The notes: a model not told the origin generated them from the sequence alone. DNA of 64,000 nt from Ruminococcaceae bacterium AB4001 (GCA_000621765.1 JHXJ01000005.1:1-64000), one strand, 5' to 3'; counted from the first letter of the stretch, positions 17,833-26,545 are shown. Numbers and translations are program-made.

Positions 17833-18617
17833 CACGCCGTTCCTTTCAATGCCTTAAGAAATTCCGTCTTATCTTCCGCTCTCATCATGGACTCACCGAT
17901 AAGCACGGCATCTACTTTTTCACGCTCGAGAAGCTCGATGTCTTCTCTTTTCTTAACGCCGCTCTCTGCAACGAAAACAGCTTTATCACCGACATACTCC
18001 CTGAGCCTTAAGCAGTTGGACGGATCAACGGTGAAATCCCTTAAGTTGCGGTTATTAACTCCAATGATCCTTGCACCTTCGCCCAATGCCATTTCGCACT
18101 CGTTCTTATCATGTGCTTCGACAAGTGCGGAAAGCTCTAATTCATCACATATCCTGATATATCTTCCGAGAGTCTTCGAATCAAGGATAGAGCAGATCAG
18201 AAGAACTGCAGAAGCCTTACGTGCACGTGCCTCATAGATCATATACTCATCGACCGTGAAGTCTTTGCGGAGGACCGGGATCGAGACTTCAGATGCTATC
18301 TCCTCAAGATAATCAAGAGATCCCATAAACCATTTGGGTTCAGTCAGGACCGAGATACATGAAGCACCTGCGCGCTCGTAGTCTTTCGCGATCTGAAGAT
18401 AAGGGAAATCTTCTGATATGACACCCTTTGACGGAGATGCTTTCTTGCATTCACAGATAAAGCTCATTCCTTCCTCTTTGAGTTTCTTCTCAAATGCGAA
18501 GTCCGATCCGGATGCGGCATAAGCCATATCCATCATTTTCGAAAGAGAAAGATTGAGTTTCCTGTCGAGATATAACTTCTGGTTATTCTCAGCTATCTGT
18601 GTCAGAATGTCTGCCAT
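17832..18617 (-). CDS. trpC: indole-3-glycerol phosphate synthase
   Basis: The 261-aa barrel enzyme closes the indole ring in the fourth step. Seen are the N-terminal helix, FICECKKASPSKG (catalytic Lys), VLTEPKWFMGS, PVLRKDFTVDEY (Lys), IIGVNNRNLRDF and VAESGVKKREDIE. It stands 24 bases after trpD and overlaps trpF by a few bases, as in a tightly coupled operon. It is a separate protein, not fused to TrpF as in enterobacteria. Confidence 0.96.
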   Translation of the reverse strand: MADILTQIAENNQKLYLDRKLNLSLSKMMDMAYAASGSDFAFEKKLKEEGMSFICECKKASPSKGVISEDFPYLQIAKDYERAGASCISVLTEPKWFMGSLDYLEEIASEVSIPVLRKDFTVDEYMIYEARARKASAVLLICSILDSKTLGRYIRICDELELSALVEAHDKNECEMALGEGARIIGVNNRNLRDFTVDPSNCLRLREYVGDKAVFVAESGVKKREDIELLEREKVDAVLIGESMMRAEDKTEFLKALKGTA

Positions 18618-18641
18618 TTGATTCCCCTGTCCTTCAAATAA

Positions 18642-19667
18642 TTACTTGTTGGATTCTTCAACAAATCTGTTAAGTGTCTCGAGAGCCTTACCGCTTTCGA
18701 TAAGATGTCTTGCAAGTGAAACGCCTTCGTTAATTGTGTTTGCCTTGCCTGCTGCATACATGGCAGCGCCGGCATTCATGCAGACAACGTCTCGTCTGAT
18801 ATCAGTGATCTTGCCTTCGAGGATTCCTCTGGTAACCTCTGCATTCTCAGCAGGTGTGCCGCCTACGATATCTTCTTTTGTTCCTCTCTTGATACCGAAA
18901 TCCTCAGGCTTGATCTCATATGTGGTGATGGAACCGTCAGCCTTAAGTTCTGCTACAAATGTCTCGGATGAGCAGGAGATCTCGTCGAGCTTATCCTCAC
19001 CGTAAACAACAAGCGCACGCTTAGCTCCCAATGACTTCAATACATGTGCGACAGGCTCTGCAAGATACTGATCGTATACGCCCAAAAGATAGAAATCAGG
19101 TGTAGCGGGATTCGTCAAAGGTCCGAGGATATTGAATACTGTTCTGAAACCGAGTTCCTTACGGATGGGTCCTACATACTTCATTGATGTATGGTATTTC
19201 TGTGCAAAGAAGAAGCAGAAACCTACACTCTTCAAAAGTTCAACGCACTTTTCAGGTTCAAGATTGATATTGGCACCCAAAGCCTCAAGACAGTCAGCAG
19301 TTCCGGACTTTGAAGAAGCAGCGCGGTTTCCGTGCTTTGCAACCTTTAATCCTGCAGCTGCTGCGATAAATGCTGATGTCGTAGAGATGTTAAAGCTGCC
19401 AGCTCTGTCTCCGCCTGTACCTACGATCTCAAGGACTTCCAGATCACCCTTGTCTACCTTTGTAGCATGCTCACGCATTGCTGCGGCACAGCCGGTGATC
19501 TCATCGATGGTCTCAAACCTTGCGCTCTTGGTTGACAATGCTGCGAGGAAAGCCGCATTCTGAGTGGATGTGGACATACCACCCATTATCTCGTTCATCG
19601 TCTCATACGCCTCTTCGTAAGTAAGGTCTTCCTTGTTTACGATCTTCTCGATTGCTGTCTTAATCAT
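18642..19667 (-). CDS. trpD: anthranilate phosphoribosyltransferase
   Basis: The 341-aa enzyme joins anthranilate to PRPP in the second step of tryptophan synthesis. The glycine-rich PRPP loop [18 protein letters not shown] and the [21 protein letters not shown] anthranilate/PRPP segment (20-plus residues, about 96-117) are intact, as is GPLTNP. AAGGAG lies 10 bases before ATG 19667. It is the first gene behind the T-box leader. trpE and trpG, which make anthranilate, are missing from this operon and window, so they must be elsewhere or anthranilate is taken up. Confidence 0.96.
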   Translation of the reverse strand: MIKTAIEKIVNKEDLTYEEAYETMNEIMGGMSTSTQNAAFLAALSTKSARFETIDEITGCAAAMREHATKVDKGDLEVLEIVGTGGDRAGSFNISTTSAFIAAAAGLKVAKHGNRAASSKSGTADCLEALGANINLEPEKCVELLKSVGFCFFFAQKYHTSMKYVGPIRKELGFRTVFNILGPLTNPATPDFYLLGVYDQYLAEPVAHVLKSLGAKRALVVYGEDKLDEISCSSETFVAELKADGSITTYEIKPEDFGIKRGTKEDIVGGTPAENAEVTRGILEGKITDIRRDVVCMNAGAAMYAAGKANTINEGVSLARHLIESGKALETLNRFVEESNK

Positions 19668-19700
19668 GTTCTTTTTTCTCCTTCCGGTTGTTGTTCTGCC

Positions 19701-19745
19701 GGAAATAAAAATCCCCGACAGGAATTATAGTGTTCCTGCCGGGGA
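19701..19745 (-). terminator. T-box regulatory terminator of trpDCFBA
   Basis: On the minus strand a 13-bp stem with one G-U pair (19733-19745 with 19712-19724) is followed by TTTTTATTT. It competes with the T-box antiterminator. Confidence 0.9.
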
Positions 19746-19973
19746 CGAATTAAGACTAATCCGCGGTGCCACCCTGGCTTTGCGTTTGTGAAACGCACAC
19801 TTAAGGATACCAACATATCCCGGACTACTTACGCGAGTCAGACGTTGCACATTTAATGCACCCTCCGCGGTCCATTTGATAATCCGGTATCCGCTTCACT
19901 CTCAGCATCGGAAGCTCTCTGTAGGGCCTGAAATTATCTTTATCTCCGCTTCAACGGTTTGAATGTTATGACA
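19702..19973 (-). promoter_or_regulatory. tRNA-Trp-sensing T-box riboswitch leader
   Basis: The leader upstream of trpD contains the 14-base T-box AGGGTGGCACCGCG (19762-19775, minus strand). It also has a stem I region with AGAGAG and GCTGAGAGTGAAGC, and the regulatory terminator. The best specifier is TGG at 19872-19874, followed by the usual purine (AAATGGACC). The T-box bulge base after TGG is C, which pairs with a G discriminator, as in tRNA-Trp. Uncharged tRNA-Trp should stabilise the antiterminator and turn on trpDCFBA. The T-box and terminator are certain; the specifier is inferred from position and from the operon. Confidence 0.92.
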
Positions 19974-20002
19974 AAAATAATACTATTCCATTCAAAAGTC
20001 AA
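19974..20002 (-). promoter_or_regulatory. trp operon promoter
   Basis: On the minus strand TTGACT (19997-20002), 17 bases, TATTTT (19974-19979), just ahead of the T-box leader. Confidence 0.7.
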
Positions 20003-20075
20003 CACTTATTGAATCAGATTCGGCGAAAGTGTACCATAGGAATGTGATTTATATAAGATTCAGTGGAGGTATCTG

Positions 20076-20726
20076 ATGTTTAAAAGTCTCAAAGCAAAGT
20101 CAACTGTCATGTTGCTTGTCCTTGTAATGACTATTTCCGTATTTTCATTCGCTGTAAATGCCGCTTCAAACGGACAATGGTATCAGTCCGAAAAAGGCTG
20201 GTCATATAAAGTAAATGATTCTTTTATCAATGGACAATGGGAAGAGATCGGCGGAAAGTGGTATTACTTTGATGCTGACGGAATTATGGAATCCAATTGT
20301 TACCGCGGTGGTTACTGGCTTACTTCAAACGGCGCCTGGGATCCTGCTTTCAGCGGCGGTAAATGGAGAAAGAATGACACCGGCTGGTGGTATCAGGACG
20401 GATCATGGTATCCGGTAAGCAAATGGCTACGCATCGACGGCAAGTACTATTATTTCAACGAAAAGGGCTACATGGAATCTAACTGCTACCGCGACGGATG
20501 CTGGCTCACGGCAAGCGGCGCCTGGGATACGAATTACAGGAACGGTATCTGGAAAAGTGATTCCGTCGGAAAATGGTATCAGGACGGATCATGGTATCCG
20601 AAGAACCAGGGTCTTTGGATCGACGGAGATTATTACCGTTTCGACTCCGCCGGTTATCTTATAACAGACAACGGTTCCGGCGAAGGCGATGATGACATCA
20701 TCGAATTACCTTTCGTACCTGTCTGA
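20076..20726 (+). CDS. secreted cell-wall-binding repeat protein
   Basis: The 216-aa product has a signal peptide (about 1-29, ending VNAAS) and then aromatic, glycine-rich repeats of the choline-binding/glucan-binding type (CW_binding). Examples are GKWYYFDADGIMESNCYRGG, GKYYYFNEKGYMESNCYRDG and KWYQDGSWYP twice. There is no catalytic domain; the acidic tail is short. It is probably surface-associated through teichoic-acid or glucan binding. GGAGG lies upstream of the ATG. It resembles the longer repeat protein at 51995-53686 in domain type only. It is flanked by the trp promoter (divergent) and a bidirectional terminator. Confidence 0.82.
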   Translation: MFKSLKAKSTVMLLVLVMTISVFSFAVNAASNGQWYQSEKGWSYKVNDSFINGQWEEIGGKWYYFDADGIMESNCYRGGYWLTSNGAWDPAFSGGKWRKNDTGWWYQDGSWYPVSKWLRIDGKYYYFNEKGYMESNCYRDGCWLTASGAWDTNYRNGIWKSDSVGKWYQDGSWYPKNQGLWIDGDYYRFDSAGYLITDNGSGEGDDDIIELPFVPV

Positions 20727-20752
20727 GTCCGGTTGATATAACATAACAAAAC

Positions 20753-20800
20753 AAGGGGTGTCCCGAGTGATCAGTTTCACTCAGTACACCCCTTATAGAT
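20753..20800. terminator. bidirectional terminator between the repeat protein and the TIR gene
   Basis: The hairpin AAGGGGTGT...ACACCCCTT (20753-20761 with 20786-20794) has an inner GAGTGA/TCACTC stem. T-rich sequence follows on both strands. It separates two convergent genes. Confidence 0.8.
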
Positions 20801-20829
20801 TGTTATCTTTTTGCGTTGACTATATGGTC

Positions 20830-23136
20830 TTAATCAAGACGCTGTGCGTTGATATCACCGATCTGATCAAAATAAGTCCACCACATGTCGTAAAATGCCT
20901 TGCCGACCTTATTATTCCTGTCCATAAATGGAGACAACTGGTAAACCGGACCCTGGACAAACTTTCTTCCCTTAGGAACTGCGAAGAACTTTCCGCAGCG
21001 GGGACAGACGAAAACACGCGCAGGCTCTATACTTTCGCTGCCTTCAAATCCGATTTTAAGAACAGGATCGTTTCCTTGCGGAAAGACAACTTTATAAAGC
21101 CTTGTCTCGCAGTCATAACATTTATATCCGGATGCATAGTAGTTCCCTTCTACGTCCCCGAATACTCCTTCAGGAATTCCGCCTTTAAACATGAACATAT
21201 CATGCAGTTCCACCTGGCTTGCATCCATTTCATACCAAACAGTCTGTTTGTCTAATTTGCTCTTCATTTCAGCAAGTGACCTGCATGTCAGATCAAAATG
21301 GAGAATATCCTCAAAATCGAACGAAAGATCCAACTTATCCCTGTTGTCCGCCATTACAGTGGAGTCTGTAAATCTGTTGAATTCCTTCATAAAAAGGAGC
21401 GTCTTATCGAGTTCGTCATTCAGCGCCATCTTCTGCATTATCCTGGCTATACAATGCTCATTTTTGAACATGATATTGTAGGGCGGAATATATTGGAGCT
21501 TGCTTATTTCCATCCAGATTTCAATAGCCTTTTCGTTAATATCCCTGGCTTTCAGGACCATTTTGGGAACAAGATAATCCCCTCTTAACATAAGGCGGGT
21601 CATTAGCATGGCCTTAAGCATATGCGCCTGCATGACCTGTATCATGACATTGGTCGAATGGTTGGACAGATCTACAGCCTCTTTTAAAGATTCCTCAGCT
21701 CTTGCAAAGAAGATATCAGCCGCCTCGTAATTTCCGTCAAACAGGTAAAGAGAAGCCATTCTAAGATTAGGTAATGCCCAGTAATTCGGTCTGACCACGC
21801 CGGCTTTTCTTAAGGTAATGTTGGCACTCTGAAGACAGATGATCGTACGCCTGATCTCGTAGTGTGTATAAGACTCTTTTCCCCAAAGCCTGTCATATAA
21901 TTCAGAAGCAAACCGTTGAAGACTGGTTGCATGGATCACTTTGACCATTTCATCCTGTGTTTTGGGGATAACGCTGTAGAACAGGCACATTGCCTCTGTC
22001 AGCATATCTTCAGTCTCACCTTCATACTCATCGGCAACTCTTCCTTCGAGGTGCTGGATAGTCATATAAGCCATAGAAGATATATTGCCTGCTTCAAAAG
22101 CTTCCTTCAGCAATTGATATGAAAGACGTATATTCCTTTCCGTGCCCTCACCTTTTTCATAAGCCAAAGCAAGAAAATGCTTATATTCAGGCGTAAGTGA
22201 TGCTAACTCTCCAATGCTTTTTCTTACATCAATAAGCTTTTCTCTCAAAGCATCCTTATCTGAAAAATCATATATTTCACCAAATTCAGGAAATATAGTT
22301 TTTACCTCCTGAATATCCGTATCGGCCATAAGGACCGGGATCATGGTCTTCCCTTCTTTTTCAGCCTGAGGGTATTCCTCACGGATAACATAATTACCAT
22401 CTTCAAGCAAAGAAGGGGTAACGACAAAGATGACGATATCCTCTTCACTTATCTCCCCGCTCAACCTCTTGTCATAGAATTCACCGGGGATCAGTGAATC
22501 ATCATAAAAGATGGCCATATCACGCAGTTCCGGGATTTCCCTGATAAAGTCAATAAGACGTCGAAGCTGGGCAATATCCTTTTTCCTGTAACTTATAAAA
22601 GCTTTGCAGCGGAAAAGATGTTCTCTTAATTCGTTTTGCTCTTTGCTTATTCCCCAAAGATAATACGGATCTACATGCTCATCATAATATTCTTTCAGTC
22701 TGCTCTGGTAATCAGGAGAGTTCCTGTCAAGGAGATGGAGATTACCGCATATTTTGCTGAATACACTTCCAATATTTCCGGCACCGACGGTCCTGACCGG
22801 AAGAATGCGGACTTTACTGTCCAAAGCAACCGGTAACATAACCGTGCGTGCGAAATTATCAGAAGAAACAAAATCATCCGAAACAGCAAAAACAATAAGA
22901 GCAAACTCTTTTGCCCAGGCACGGGCATCCTCTTCATCAGGATTGATGCCCGGCTTACAGACAAATACTCTTAAGTCATAGACATTCAGAAGATCTACAG
23001 CTATTTCATCCAGTTCTTTTTCATCAGAAGGGCAGCCGAACACACCAACAGCTTTTATATTGTTAGTCCGTTCAGCCAGAACGTCTCTTTCCATAATCTT
23101 AAAACAATCTGAATCAATTACCTTAATGCTTCCCAT
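20830..23136 (-). CDS. TIR-domain protein with a second N-terminal TIR-like domain, TPR/Sel1 repeats and a split zinc ribbon
   Basis: The 768-aa cytoplasmic protein has a Rossmann-like segment at 25-118 (NIKAVGVFGCPSDEKELD, FALIVFAVSDDFVSS) that looks like a divergent TIR fold. A clear TIR domain lies at 177-305 (KAFISYRKKDIAQLRRL, MAIFYDDSLIPGEFYD, DIVIFVVTPSLLEDGNYVIR). Glu253 or Glu254 in VIREEY sits where NADase TIRs carry the catalytic Glu. Then come a Sel1-type repeat (about 320-365), helical TPR-like repeats to about 590, and a C-terminal part with Cys673/Cys676 and Cys711/Cys714 forming a split zinc ribbon. AGGAGG precedes ATG 23136. It follows the zinc-ribbon membrane protein gene by 66 bases. 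NAD cleavage, signalling or defence are inferences from the TIR fold. Confidence 0.82.
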   Translation of the reverse strand: MGSIKVIDSDCFKIMERDVLAERTNNIKAVGVFGCPSDEKELDEIAVDLLNVYDLRVFVCKPGINPDEEDARAWAKEFALIVFAVSDDFVSSDNFARTVMLPVALDSKVRILPVRTVGAGNIGSVFSKICGNLHLLDRNSPDYQSRLKEYYDEHVDPYYLWGISKEQNELREHLFRCKAFISYRKKDIAQLRRLIDFIREIPELRDMAIFYDDSLIPGEFYDKRLSGEISEEDIVIFVVTPSLLEDGNYVIREEYPQAEKEGKTMIPVLMADTDIQEVKTIFPEFGEIYDFSDKDALREKLIDVRKSIGELASLTPEYKHFLALAYEKGEGTERNIRLSYQLLKEAFEAGNISSMAYMTIQHLEGRVADEYEGETEDMLTEAMCLFYSVIPKTQDEMVKVIHATSLQRFASELYDRLWGKESYTHYEIRRTIICLQSANITLRKAGVVRPNYWALPNLRMASLYLFDGNYEAADIFFARAEESLKEAVDLSNHSTNVMIQVMQAHMLKAMLMTRLMLRGDYLVPKMVLKARDINEKAIEIWMEISKLQYIPPYNIMFKNEHCIARIMQKMALNDELDKTLLFMKEFNRFTDSTVMADNRDKLDLSFDFEDILHFDLTCRSLAEMKSKLDKQTVWYEMDASQVELHDMFMFKGGIPEGVFGDVEGNYYASGYKCYDCETRLYKVVFPQGNDPVLKIGFEGSESIEPARVFVCPRCGKFFAVPKGRKFVQGPVYQLSPFMDRNNKVGKAFYDMWWTYFDQIGDINAQRLD

Positions 23137-23172
23137 GACTATGGTTCCTCCTGAATGATCAAGTTTTTAGAG

Positions 23173-23199
23173 TTCAGCCGGCCTTGCCGGCCGGCTGAA
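23173..23199 (-). other. GC-rich hairpin between zinc-ribbon and TIR genes
   Basis: A perfect 11-bp stem (23173-23183 with 23189-23199) and 5-base loop lies between the two genes. The minus strand has no T run after it, so it is more likely an mRNA processing or stability element, or a leaky attenuator, than a full terminator. Confidence 0.6.
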
Positions 23200-23202
23200 T
23201 GG

Positions 23203-24855
23203 TTAATTTAATTTGTATGTGTCGCGTACCATCTCATAAGAAGCCTTATCATCATCAGGATACTCGATCGAGACGAAATGCAGCTTATTGTTGCTGTCCA
23301 GGAACAACCATATATTGATGTTTTCACCGGAAGAATATCTGCCGCTGACGGTATATGCGTCATAGCCTGCAAACTTGGTGGACTGTACATCGACTCCGGT
23401 AGCGCCTTCGCTCTCCATGTTCTGCTTTATGAGTTCGGCAAAAGACTGGGGAGCCTGAGCGTTATACTGATCTTTATAAACTGTCAGATTCAATATCGCG
23501 CCAGTTCCGGTATTGAACTTCTGGACTCTTGCATCGAAGTAATCATCACCGCCGTCAGCCTCATACCAGTCTGTCCAGTTACCCTGTGTAAGTTCGACAG
23601 TTCCTGTGACGCTGTTTCCGACTATTTCATTATCCGTTGAAGATGATGTTTCAGATACTGTTGTTTCTTCGGTTGTAGCTTCAGTCGTAGCTTCCGTTGT
23701 TGCTTCGGTTGTCGCCACAGTTTCTTCAGTAGTTGTCATTTCAGTTTCTGAAGTCACGATAGTGTTGCCGAGGTATTTGTCGTAATCTGATTCCATGATA
23801 AACGTGGAATATGCACCTGTCTCCATTTTGGCAATATCAAGGATGTCGATGTCATCTTCGTCAACAAGATAGAAACCGAAATAATGGATCGTCCAGGGAT
23901 CCTTGTCCTGTTCTTCGCCGTCAATTACAGCTTTTTCGTGCTCTAAGACTAAGCATACGAAATTATCTTCTTCGTACTGTTCGTTCATGCTGAAAGTATC
24001 TCTAAGCTCTTTCCTTGTAACGCCGAAATCGCTCAGATCCTTTGTAACATAATCGACTGCATCTTCACCGACATAAATCTCGTAATGACCTGAATAATAA
24101 TTGTCAGTTGTGTCAAAGCGGCTCTGATAGTAAACAAATGACTTATCCTTCTTGTTGAAAACAAGGTAAGAAGCGTCACCTGTCGTGATCCAATTGTTCT
24201 TAACGATCTTCTTCTCGTAATCGCTCATCTTTCCGCTGCCGTTATCGTCATCGATGACAACAGTAGGATTGTTTCTGTCATTTGCCAGGTCGAAGTAATC
24301 TTGAAAAGACGAGAACAATGTACCGAACATCAGACCTGAAACACCAAGTACCAATACAGAAATAATAATACCGGCGATAGCAAGACCTTTTCCGCCTTCC
24401 TTCTTCTTTCCGGAAGAAATAAGTCCGATTATCGAGAAAATAAGTCCGAATAAACTGGTAACACCGAGCAAAGACATAATGAAACCTGCAATGCACATTC
24501 CGTTTGTCTTCTTCTTTGCATTAGGCGCAGGTGTATTTACCGGAGCAGCGTATACCGGCTCCTGGTAAACGGGCTGAACAGGCTGTGCTACCGGCTCTGC
24601 TATAGGCTGAACGGGCTGTGCTACCGGCTGAACAACGGGTTCTGCAACAGGCTGTGCTACAGGTTCTGCTACCTGCTGAACAACAGGCTGAGCGATGGGC
24701 TCTGCTACAGGCTGTGCAACGGGTTGAACGGGCTGCGCTACGGGTTCAGCTGCCTGCTGTGCAACTGGCTCAGCTGTCTGTACAGGTGTGCCGCAGTTTC
24801 CGCAAAACTTTACGCCATCATTGATAGCAGCACCGCAATTAGGACAAAAAGTCAT
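23203..24855 (-). CDS. zinc-ribbon membrane protein with Pro-Val-Ala-Gln repeats and an exported C-terminal domain
   Basis: The 550-aa product begins with a double-CxxC zinc ribbon (Cys4, Cys7, Cys18, Cys21; FCPNCGAAI, FCGNCG). A low-complexity A-Q/E-P-V repeat follows (about 27-98). Two hydrophobic segments (about 119-148 and 157-181) resemble the DUF4190 pair. A soluble region of unknown type comes next, then a Thr/Glu-rich linker (about 375-408) and a C-terminal domain of about 135 residues. If the ribbon is inside, the rest of the protein after the second helix should also be inside or the topology must be odd; I cannot settle this. It is the gene directly upstream of the TIR protein and ends 66 bases before it. 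Function unknown. Confidence 0.75.
   Translation of the reverse strand: MTFCPNCGAAINDGVKFCGNCGTPVQTAEPVAQQAAEPVAQPVQPVAQPVAEPIAQPVVQQVAEPVAQPVAEPVVQPVAQPVQPIAEPVAQPVQPVYQEPVYAAPVNTPAPNAKKKTNGMCIAGFIMSLLGVTSLFGLIFSIIGLISSGKKKEGGKGLAIAGIIISVLVLGVSGLMFGTLFSSFQDYFDLANDRNNPTVVIDDDNGSGKMSDYEKKIVKNNWITTGDASYLVFNKKDKSFVYYQSRFDTTDNYYSGHYEIYVGEDAVDYVTKDLSDFGVTRKELRDTFSMNEQYEEDNFVCLVLEHEKAVIDGEEQDKDPWTIHYFGFYLVDEDDIDILDIAKMETGAYSTFIMESDYDKYLGNTIVTSETEMTTTEETVATTEATTEATTEATTEETTVSETSSSTDNEIVGNSVTGTVELTQGNWTDWYEADGGDDYFDARVQKFNTGTGAILNLTVYKDQYNAQAPQSFAELIKQNMESEGATGVDVQSTKFAGYDAYTVSGRYSSGENINIWLFLDSNNKLHFVSIEYPDDDKASYEMVRDTYKLN
24598..24780. repeat. imperfect tandem repeat encoding the AQPV/AEPV tract
   Basis: Units of 12-24 bases built from CAGGCTGTGC, GGGCTGTGC and GGTTCTGC variants repeat through this stretch inside the zinc-ribbon gene. 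Copy number could vary by slippage or recombination. Confidence 0.7.
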
Positions 24856-24928
24856 AGATAAATCTCCCCTATTATTTTATTTCAAACGATCTGCCATAAC
24901 TGACAGATCGTTAGTCAACATAGTATAT

Positions 24929-26182
24929 TTACTCTTCTTTTTCGCTTGCTTTAGCTTCACTTGCTTCAGCTTTGGCAGCGTTTTTGGCTTCCTTTTTCGC
25001 TTCTTTTTTGGCTTCGTTTTTTGCTTCTTCCTCGTCTTTGGCCTTCTTTCTGGCCGCAAGCCACGGTACAGCTATCTGTCTGTAGATATATGAGAGGATC
25101 GCTGCAAGCGGGATGGCAAGGAGGACGCCGGGAACACCCCAGATCTTTCCTCCGACAACAAGGAATACAAGAACAAGGAATGCCGGAACCTTAAGTGCGG
25201 AACCAAACAGCCTCGGCTTGATGACATAACCGTCTATGAGCTGCAGAGCCAGTGAGAATACCAGGAACGGAATTACAAACTGCGGCTCTGCCAAAAGGAG
25301 GATCACAGCGCAGATGAATGCGCCCACAAAAGGACCAAAAGTCGGTGCGAGATTTGTAAGTGCAACTATGACCGAACAGAAGACGGCATAAGGCATATGC
25401 ATGGCAAACATAAATATACCGTTTACCACACCGACGATAAGTGAATCGATAAATTCACAGACTATGAATCTTGAAAAGATCGAATTGAACTTAGTACATA
25501 CATTACTGAAGTTTTCATAATGCTTTGTCGGAACAACGAGCAGGAAGAATTCAGACAGGAGTTCGACAAGCTTCTTTTTTCCGATAAGGAAATAAAATGC
25601 AAGGATGATACCGATAAGGAAATTAAATACACCCGATCCCAGACTTGCGGAAAACTTCAAAACGCCTGTAGGAGTGATCTCATTTCCGATGAAACGTCTG
25701 ACGACACCGGTAAGAGTGGACTGCTCATTAATAAATGCAATAAGGCTGTTCTTGATATCCTCATCCAGTTCCGTTGACATAACAAGCCGCTTGAGACTCG
25801 CCATATAGCCTGACAGACCCATCGCGAAATTGGTAATGTTATCAATGAGCATAGGCGTTATCAGCACGAGAAGTCCGGTCACGAGCAGCAGGACAAGGAC
25901 CAGCGAGACCGAAGCGGAGATGACCCATGCGGCATACTCACTCTTCTTGAATCCTTTTTTAATCCGGTTATACATAAAGACCGCAAGAGGATTTACCATA
26001 TATGCGACCAGGGCACCGATGATTACCGTAGATGTAATTGTAAGGAATGAATTAAAGAACCCTTTGATATTGTCCAGATGAGAAATCACCATATAGAAGA
26101 CTACAACGATACAAAGAGATATCGTAAGTCCAGACCATCTGTTCTTTTCATATTTGTTAAAGCGTTCTTTATACTTGACCAT
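24929..26182 (-). CDS. AI-2E family (YtvI/PerM-type) membrane transporter
   Basis: The 417-aa polytopic protein matches PF01594. It has about eight helices and the hallmark C-terminal helices NLAPTFGPFVGAFI and QLIDGYVIKPRLFGSALKVPAF. Members include putative autoinducer-2 exporters, sodium/proton antiporters and sporulation protein YtvI, so the substrate is unknown. The last 35 residues form a highly charged Lys/Glu/Ala tract (KNEAKKEAKKEAKNAAK). The A-rich codons of that tract look like a simple repeat in the DNA. It stands alone, upstream of the zinc-ribbon/TIR pair on the same strand, with 73 bases between. Confidence 0.86.
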   Translation of the reverse strand: MVKYKERFNKYEKNRWSGLTISLCIVVVFYMVISHLDNIKGFFNSFLTITSTVIIGALVAYMVNPLAVFMYNRIKKGFKKSEYAAWVISASVSLVLVLLLVTGLLVLITPMLIDNITNFAMGLSGYMASLKRLVMSTELDEDIKNSLIAFINEQSTLTGVVRRFIGNEITPTGVLKFSASLGSGVFNFLIGIILAFYFLIGKKKLVELLSEFFLLVVPTKHYENFSNVCTKFNSIFSRFIVCEFIDSLIVGVVNGIFMFAMHMPYAVFCSVIVALTNLAPTFGPFVGAFICAVILLLAEPQFVIPFLVFSLALQLIDGYVIKPRLFGSALKVPAFLVLVFLVVGGKIWGVPGVLLAIPLAAILSYIYRQIAVPWLAARKKAKDEEEAKNEAKKEAKKEAKNAAKAEASEAKASEKEE

Positions 26183-26275
26183 GCGAGTATTATATCAGCA
26201 TAGGTTTGATAAACAACCTTTAAAAAGATTAAGAATGACTTTATTTTTTGTTAAAAGATGACCAATCGCAATACA

Positions 26276-26310
26276 CAAGAAAAAGACTCCCGTGGCTTGA
26301 GCGGGAGTCT
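26276..26310 (-). terminator. terminator of the short 26.3-26.5 kb transcript
   Basis: The stem AGACTCCCG...CGGGAGTCT (26284-26292 with 26302-26310) is followed on the minus strand by TTTTTCTT. No annotated protein gene ends here, so it marks the end of a separate short transcript. Confidence 0.85.
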
Positions 26311-26414
26311 GGGTTTATCTGTTACAAATGATATTCAGATGTTTTTCAAGTTTCAGATTGGTCTGTTGATTCTTATTTGAGAGAAACTCAACGATAAGTA
26401 AAGATCTTACTTGC

Positions 26415-26471
26415 TTAGATTATTGAATCAAGCAAGACCAACCGTCTGCTTGCTTGTGATTCACTTCCCAT
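26415..26471 (-). CDS. 18-codon ORF with strong ribosome site (leader peptide or small RNA gene)
   Basis: On the minus strand AGGAGG (26480-26485) lies 8 bases before ATG 26471. The frame encodes MGSESQASRRLVLLDSII and stops at TAA. The peptide is too short to match a family. The transcript around it can form competing hairpins: 26471-26477 with 26435-26441, 26449-26456 with 26429-26436, and 26429-26436 with 26410-26416. The unit has its own extended -10 (TGTTATACT, 26537-26545) and its own terminator (26276-26310), giving a transcript of about 250 bases. It may be a small protein gene, a toxin-like peptide, or a regulatory RNA whose start is exposed or hidden by pairing. Translation itself is inference. 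Confidence 0.5.
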   Translation of the reverse strand: MGSESQASRRLVLLDSII

Positions 26472-26536
26472 TGGTCTCACCTCCTAAAAACAATTCAATC
26501 GGTTAACAATTAAATGTTCTTTATTCTGATGGCTTG

Positions 26537-26545
26537 AGTATAACA
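26537..26545 (-). promoter_or_regulatory. extended -10 promoter of the short transcript
   Basis: TGTTATACT on the minus strand fits an extended -10. No good -35 is visible. Confidence 0.4.

Noticed and set aside
24598-24780. Repeat tract as a CRISPR array
   Set aside because: Units are short, contiguous and in frame with the protein; there are no spacers or cas genes.
20830-26182. A classical Thoeris or CBASS locus around the TIR gene
   Set aside because: No ThsA-like SIR2/SLOG protein, cyclase or CD-NTase gene is near; the partner is a zinc-ribbon membrane protein.
26276-26545. The short transcript as a T-box or known riboswitch
   Set aside because: No T-box core sequence or other aptamer I recognise, and no gene lies downstream before the terminator.
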